Position numbers and translations under genes: made by a program. A DNA stretch of 64,000 nt. Origin: Streptomyces sp. Go-475 (GTDB lineage Bacteria; Actinomycetota; Actinomycetes; Streptomycetales; Streptomycetaceae). Position 1 is the first letter of the stretch, and each line of letters begins with the position of its first letter. This document shows positions 60,308-64,000 of this stretch, piece after piece. A model generated the notes under the pieces. That model was not told where the DNA came from, did no database searches, and saw only the letters and a list, made by a program, of their open reading frames with translations. The stretch covers positions 4,073,501-4,137,500 of the forward strand of contig NZ_CP026121.1 of NCBI RefSeq assembly GCF_003330845.1. The letters are read 5' to 3'.

Positions 60308-61030
60308 TCACGTGGAGTTGTGAGTGCCGACGATACGGCGGGCCAGATCGCGCAGTTTCACGTTCTCGCGCTGGGAGGCGCGCACCAGGCTCTCGAAGGC
60401 CGCGGCCGCGTCGATGCCCTGGCGTTCCATGAGGATGCCGGTGGCCTGGCCGATCAGGTCCCGGGTGTGCATGGCCTCGGTGAGCTGCTCGCGCACGGTC
60501 GCGGACTCCAGGGCGATGCTGACGTGCGTGGTGAACAGCCGGCCGATGCGTGTCGCGTCCTCGTCGAAGGCGCCCGGCTTGCGCGCGTAGGCCGTGAGCA
60601 CGGTCAGCCGGCGGCGGTCGGCGCGCAGCCGCAGCGACAGCGCCGAGCGCAGCCCCAGGGCCGACAGCACGTCCCAGCCCTCGTCGGACTCGCTGTCCGC
60701 TATCCGCGCGACGGGGCTGTTCCACAGCTGCTCCCAGTGCCCGGGCCGGTCGCGGCCCTCGTGCCGGGCCTCGGCGGAGCGCACGACCTCGTCGGTCCAG
60801 GCGAGCGTGCGGAGTTTGTTGCCGCGCTCGATCTCGGAGACGCCGGCGTGCTCGGCCCCGGGCATGAGGTGGACGGCGAGCCGGACCGCCGTGCGCAGGG
60901 TGCCGTGCGGTGTGAGGGTCTCGTGCAGTTGCTGAGAAGCCACCGTGAGGGCTTCGGCCAGCTCGAAACCGGCCTGAAAACGGGGCAAATCAGGAAACTC
61001 GGACGCAGCCACCACGAACCTCTTCGGCAT
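60308..61030 (-). CDS. GAF-ANTAR RNA-binding regulator (2)
   Basis: 240 aa paralogue of the next gene. GAF: LHETLTPHGTLRTAVRLAVHLMPGAEHAGVSEIERGNKLRTLAWTDEVV; ANTAR: ATVREQLTEAMHTRDLIGQATGILMERQGIDAAAAFESLVRASQRENVKLRDLARRIV. It lies upstream of the first copy on the same strand (57-bp gap), so both are likely made together. Divergent from a STAS gene, with about 220 bp of promoter DNA between. Confidence 0.88.
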   Translation of the reverse strand: MPKRFVVAASEFPDLPRFQAGFELAEALTVASQQLHETLTPHGTLRTAVRLAVHLMPGAEHAGVSEIERGNKLRTLAWTDEVVRSAEARHEGRDRPGHWEQLWNSPVARIADSESDEGWDVLSALGLRSALSLRLRADRRRLTVLTAYARKPGAFDEDATRIGRLFTTHVSIALESATVREQLTEAMHTRDLIGQATGILMERQGIDAAAAFESLVRASQRENVKLRDLARRIVGTHNST

Positions 61031-61248
61031 GCACGGTCATGACCGTGCGCAGGAGAGCTCCGCAGCACATTCCCGACTGCGAGCACAGGACGGACAGCAC
61101 TCTAACTGTTCGGTTGCCCCGAAGTGACGTCCGGCCGACGGCCGGGCCAGGGCGCTTTCGCGACCACCCCGCGGCATGGTGCAATGGGCTTCACGGGTCA
61201 GGAAGCGGCCTTACCGGAATCCGGACGAACGTCTGCCAGGTGAGCCCC

Positions 61249-61602
61249 GTGACCTTCCTCCCGAATCCCACCGAATCGCGTGACCTCCCCGGTCGCGTCC
61301 ATCTCGCCATGCCCGCCGAAATCGACTTCTGCAACGCGGAAGAGCTGCTTCCGCTCGTCGTGTCCGCGGTCGAGGCCCGGCGCGACCGACTGGACGTGCT
61401 CGTCCTCGACCTCACCCACACCTCCTTCATGGACTCCCAGGGCGTCCGCCTCATCAACGACATCCGGCAACGGCTGCGCCCCGGGGCACGGGTGCGCCTG
61501 GTGGCCCGGCCCGAGGGTGTCGCGAGCCGCGTCCTGGAGCTGACCGGGCTGCGCCGGGACGTCCCCGTGTACGACAACCTCCCCGAGGCCCTGGCGTCGT
61601 AG
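61249..61602 (+). CDS. STAS-domain anti-sigma factor antagonist
   Basis: 117 aa SpoIIAA/RsbV-like protein: RVHLAMPAEIDFCNAEELLPLVVSAVE, LVLDLTHTSFMDSQGVRLINDIRQRL (phospho-acceptor Ser in MDSQG). GTG 61249 has AGGTGAG upstream. Such proteins switch sigma factors through phosphorylation by an anti-sigma kinase and could be substrates of PP2C phosphatases such as the one at 37-39.6 kb (inference). 10 bp upstream of the PPOX gene. Confidence 0.88.
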   Translation: MTFLPNPTESRDLPGRVHLAMPAEIDFCNAEELLPLVVSAVEARRDRLDVLVLDLTHTSFMDSQGVRLINDIRQRLRPGARVRLVARPEGVASRVLELTGLRRDVPVYDNLPEALAS

Positions 61603-61612
61603 GCTGCCGCAC

Positions 61613-62083
61613 ATGGCACCGAACATCGCTACGAACACCCGCGTCTCGCTGGACGAGTTGCTGGACTTCGTCCGCCCCCGGCACCACGCGATCCTGCTGA
61701 CCCGCCGGGCCGACGGCGGCCCCCAGGGCTCCCCCCTGACCTGCGGGGTGGACGACTCCGGCCGGATCGTCGTCTCCACCTACCCGGAGCGCGCCAAGAC
61801 CCGCAACGCCAAGCGCGACCCTCGGGTCAGCCTGATCGTCCTCAGTGACGACTGGGACGGCCCCTGGGTGCAGATCGACGGCACGGCCGAGGTCGTCGAC
61901 GCCCCCGACTCCGTCGAGCCGCTCGTGGAGTACTACCGGAACATCGCCGGGGAGCACCCCGACTGGGACGAGTACCGCGCGGCCATGGTCAAGCAGGGCA
62001 AGTCCATCATCCGGATCACGCCGGAGCGGTGGGGCCCGGTGGCGACGGGCGGGTTCCCGGCGCGGCTGGTCGAGGGAGAGTAG
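61613..62083 (+). CDS. PPOX-class F420/FMN-dependent oxidoreductase family protein
   Basis: 156 aa flavin-reductase-like split barrel: LLDFVRPRHHAILLTRRADGGPQGSPLTCGVDDSGRIVVSTYPERAKTRNAKRDPRVSLIVLSDDWDGPWVQIDGTAEVVD. The family uses F420 or FMN; cofactor cannot be told by eye. Ends IRITPERWGPVATGGFPARL. Likely co-transcribed with the STAS gene. Confidence 0.88.
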   Translation: MAPNIATNTRVSLDELLDFVRPRHHAILLTRRADGGPQGSPLTCGVDDSGRIVVSTYPERAKTRNAKRDPRVSLIVLSDDWDGPWVQIDGTAEVVDAPDSVEPLVEYYRNIAGEHPDWDEYRAAMVKQGKSIIRITPERWGPVATGGFPARLVEGE

Positions 62084-62106
62084 CCGACCGGCGCCTCCGG
62101 AGGGGC

Positions 62107-62868
62107 TCAGCGCTCCCGGGCGACCATCGCCTCGATGCCCGCGACGAGCAGCTCCAGCGCGAACTCGAAGTCGCGCTCCAGCATCTCGGCGACGGTGTCG
62201 CCGCCGCGCGCCGCCATGATCTCCTGCGACTCCCGGATGACGTCGGCGGCCTGCGGGGCCTCCGTCACCGTGCTCAGGGACTGCTGGAAGTACTCGTCCA
62301 CGGTCTGGCCGGTGGCCGCGGCCCGCGTGGCGAGGTGGCCCTCCAGCGTTCCGTAGCCGTAGACGAACTGGAAGACCGCCGAGATCGTGCTCGTCAGGCG
62401 TTTCGCCGGCAGCCCGGTCCTGCGGACGACGCGCTGGACGACCCGCGAGAACGCCAGGTTGTTGGGGCCGATGTTGAGGAAGACGCCGACCAGCGCCGAC
62501 ACCCAGGGGTGCCGCACCAGCAGCGTCCGGTACTCCCGGGCGAGGGCCCGCACCTGGTCGCGCCAGTCCTCGTCGGCGTCCGGGTCGGGCAGCCGCATCT
62601 CGCCCATGACCTGGTCCAGGGCGAGTTCCAGGAGGTCGTCCTTGGTGTCGACGTACCAGTAGACGGACATCGCGGTCACGTTCAGCTCTCCGGCCAGCCG
62701 CCGCATCGAGAACCTGGCCAGCCCCTCGGCGTCCAGCAGCCGCACGGTGACCTCGGTGATCCGCCCCCGGTCCAGCCCCGAGGGCTGCCCCCCGCCGCGC
62801 CGCCGGTGCGCCTTGCTCTCCAGCCAGACGCTGGTCCGCGCCTGACCCTGCCGGGCCGCTTTCGCCAT
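62107..62868 (-). CDS. TetR-family transcriptional regulator
   Basis: 253 aa. N-terminal helix-turn-helix: ITEVTVRLLDAEGLARFSMRRLAGELNVTAMSVYWYVDTKDDLLELALDQVM; the C-terminal ligand-binding part fits the TetR_C_1 type. ATG at 62868 has GAGGAAGG upstream. It lies 148 bp after the MFS gene stop on the same strand and probably controls that exporter. Direct TCTTTCAG repeats at 62885 and 62916 lie just upstream of its start. Confidence 0.9.
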   Translation of the reverse strand: MAKAARQGQARTSVWLESKAHRRRGGGQPSGLDRGRITEVTVRLLDAEGLARFSMRRLAGELNVTAMSVYWYVDTKDDLLELALDQVMGEMRLPDPDADEDWRDQVRALAREYRTLLVRHPWVSALVGVFLNIGPNNLAFSRVVQRVVRRTGLPAKRLTSTISAVFQFVYGYGTLEGHLATRAAATGQTVDEYFQQSLSTVTEAPQAADVIRESQEIMAARGGDTVAEMLERDFEFALELLVAGIEAMVARER

Positions 62869-62922
62869 GGCGCACCTTCCTCGATCTTTCAGACGCCGAT
62901 CATGCTAGACGCGCTTCTTTCA

Positions 62923-62973
62923 GGGGCGCGGGCCGCGCCGATGTGCGGCTCCGCCGCGTGGGCGCGACCAGCC
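62923..62973 (+). repeat. Long form of the dispersed GGGGCGCGGG...GCGCGACCAGCC repeat
   Basis: Starts GGGGCGCGGG and ends GCGCGACCAGCC like the element at 42602-42630, but carries an extra central hairpin GCGGC-TCC-GCCGC (62945-62957). It sits between the MFS and TetR genes. From memory, both forms are abundant in Streptomyces intergenic DNA. Confidence 0.65.
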
Positions 62974-63016
62974 ACAACGGTCCCGAAGCCGCCCGATCAC
63001 CCGGCCACCCGAGCCC

Positions 63017-64000
63017 CTAGGCGGACTCTGCCCGCTCGGCCCGCCGCAACAACGCCGCCGCGACCAACCCCCCGGCCAGCACAGCCACAGCCCCGACCAA
63101 TTGACTGGTCTCCAACCCGGAGGCGAACGCGGCAGAGATACGCGCCCTCTCCTCAGCGGAGCCCGCCGCCGCCAGCGCCGCCGGCAGCGACGCAGCCGAG
63201 ACGGCGACCAGGGACGCGAACCGCGAGTTGAGCACCGCACCGAGAACGGCGACCCCCAGCCCGTTCCCGAACTCCGCGAGCGTGCCGTTGATGCCCGCGC
63301 CCACACCCGCCTTCTCCGGCGGTATCGCGCTCATGATCGCGTTGGCCATCGCCGGCATGGACAACGCCACACCCGCCCCCATCACGACCAGCCCGAGCAG
63401 CATCCCCTCGTACCCGTGCCCGCCGAGCAGCGCGATCGCCGCCAGCCCGGCCGCCACCAGGGTCATGCCGAGCGCGATGGCCGTCGGCGTCCCGGCCTTC
63501 CGCACCAGCTTCGCCCCGACCCCCGTGAAGTTGAGCACGACCACGGTCAACGCCAGCGGCGCCGTCCGCAGACCGGCGTCCAGCGGCTCGTAGCCGAGCA
63601 CGAACTGCAGGTGCTGCGTGAGCAGGAACAGCGAGCCCGTCATGCCGAACGCCACGAGGATCGCGCCCGCGACCGCGCCCACGAACTTCTGGTTGCGGAA
63701 GAAGTGCATGTCGAGCATCGGGTGCTCGGTCCGCAGCTCCCACGTCACGAAGAGACCCAGGACGGCCACGCCGATCAGCGCGGAGACCAGCACCTGCGCG
63801 GAGCTCCAGCCGTGTTCGGGGCCGGTGATGATCGCGTACACCACGGCCGTCATGCCGATGGTCGACAGCACCGCGCCGACCAGGTCGGGCCGGTCACCCG
63901 CCTGGTGCCTGGACTCCGGCACGAGCGCGGCGACCGCGACCAGGCCCAGCACGGCCACCGGGATGTTGATCAGGAAGATCGCGCCCCACCAGAAGTGGTT
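63017..64000 (-). CDS. DHA2-family MFS transporter (5' end beyond window)
   Basis: C-terminal 327 residues of a 14-span drug exporter; the start lies past position 64000. Visible segments: HFWWGAIFLINIPVAVLGLVAVAALVPESR, FFRNQKFVGAVAGAILVAFGMTGSLFLLTQHLQFVLGY, GLVVMGAGVALSMPAMANAIMSAIPPEKAGVGAGINGTLAEFGNGLGVAVLGAVL. Paired with the downstream TetR regulator. Confidence 0.92.
   Translation of the reverse strand, partial: NHFWWGAIFLINIPVAVLGLVAVAALVPESRHQAGDRPDLVGAVLSTIGMTAVVYAIITGPEHGWSSAQVLVSALIGVAVLGLFVTWELRTEHPMLDMHFFRNQKFVGAVAGAILVAFGMTGSLFLLTQHLQFVLGYEPLDAGLRTAPLALTVVVLNFTGVGAKLVRKAGTPTAIALGMTLVAAGLAAIALLGGHGYEGMLLGLVVMGAGVALSMPAMANAIMSAIPPEKAGVGAGINGTLAEFGNGLGVAVLGAVLNSRFASLVAVSAASLPAALAAAGSAEERARISAAFASGLETSQLVGAVAVLAGGLVAAALLRRAERAESA

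Overview
The window is chromosomal core DNA from a high-GC actinobacterium, almost certainly Streptomyces. Supporting signs are very high third-position GC, frequent GTG starts, rare TTA codons, a valine dehydrogenase gene, an Lsr2 paralogue, mycothiol-dependent enzymes, GAF-ANTAR regulators, an IdeR/DmdR-type iron box and the adjacent sporulation sigma genes sigF and sigN. From memory the gene order matches the S. coelicolor interval from vdh through the pur genes to sigF/sigN. No search was run.

Layout. 1-3.3 kb: regulatory DNA, a conserved hypothetical gene, vdh and a small acidic DUF3073 gene. 3.4-12.3 kb: purine genes purM, purF, purL, purQ and purS on the minus strand, interrupted by a META-domain lipoprotein, a mycothiol-dependent-isomerase-like protein, an M23 peptidase and an ArsR-type regulator. 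12.6-17.2 kb: lsrL, three tRNA-Gly genes, and an ABC exporter plus two-component operon lying between two nearly identical tRNA-Gly(GCC) genes. 17.2-26.5 kb: purC, a dimethylformamidase-beta-like protein, a membrane protein resembling a dead M48 peptidase, purD, dnaX, the SRP RNA and tRNA-Ser(GGA). Short tandem repeats sit between purD and dnaX.

26.6-36 kb: a MerR/amidohydrolase pair, then the most unusual block, five collinear minus-strand genes. In transcription order they encode a STAND-like P-loop NTPase, a membrane-anchored periplasmic-binding-fold receptor, a 12-TM protein with a soluble tail, a CHAT (caspase-like) protease and a small Pepco/Trypco-like protein. Two of the five carry TTA codons. 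It looks like a signal-gated conflict or programmed-death module. 36-42.5 kb: a multidomain PP2C phosphatase, small membrane and excision-like proteins, a DUF72 protein and a CopC/CopD fusion. 42.6-46.6 kb: an iron-box-controlled divergent locus with a penicillin-acylase-like Ntn hydrolase, a GNAT enzyme and a cupin on one side and a siderophore-interacting protein on the other.

46.7-52.6 kb: an HhH-GPD protein, a cluster of very small genes, a LytR_C protein, a 17-bp minisatellite, upp, tadA and its partner, tRNA-Ser(CGA), and a Dabb protein. 52.7-55.4 kb: sigF and sigN with distinctive upstream repeats, then structured intergenic DNA. 55.6-64 kb: a MarR-controlled efflux transporter with a C-terminal beta-sandwich tail, a YceI protein carrying the same kind of domain, two GAF-ANTAR regulators, a STAS protein, a PPOX-family protein, and a TetR/MFS pair running off the right edge.

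The purine genes supply de novo IMP synthesis, with PurS, PurQ and PurL forming the FGAM synthase complex. Most other operons are regulator-plus-target pairs typical of the Streptomyces core.
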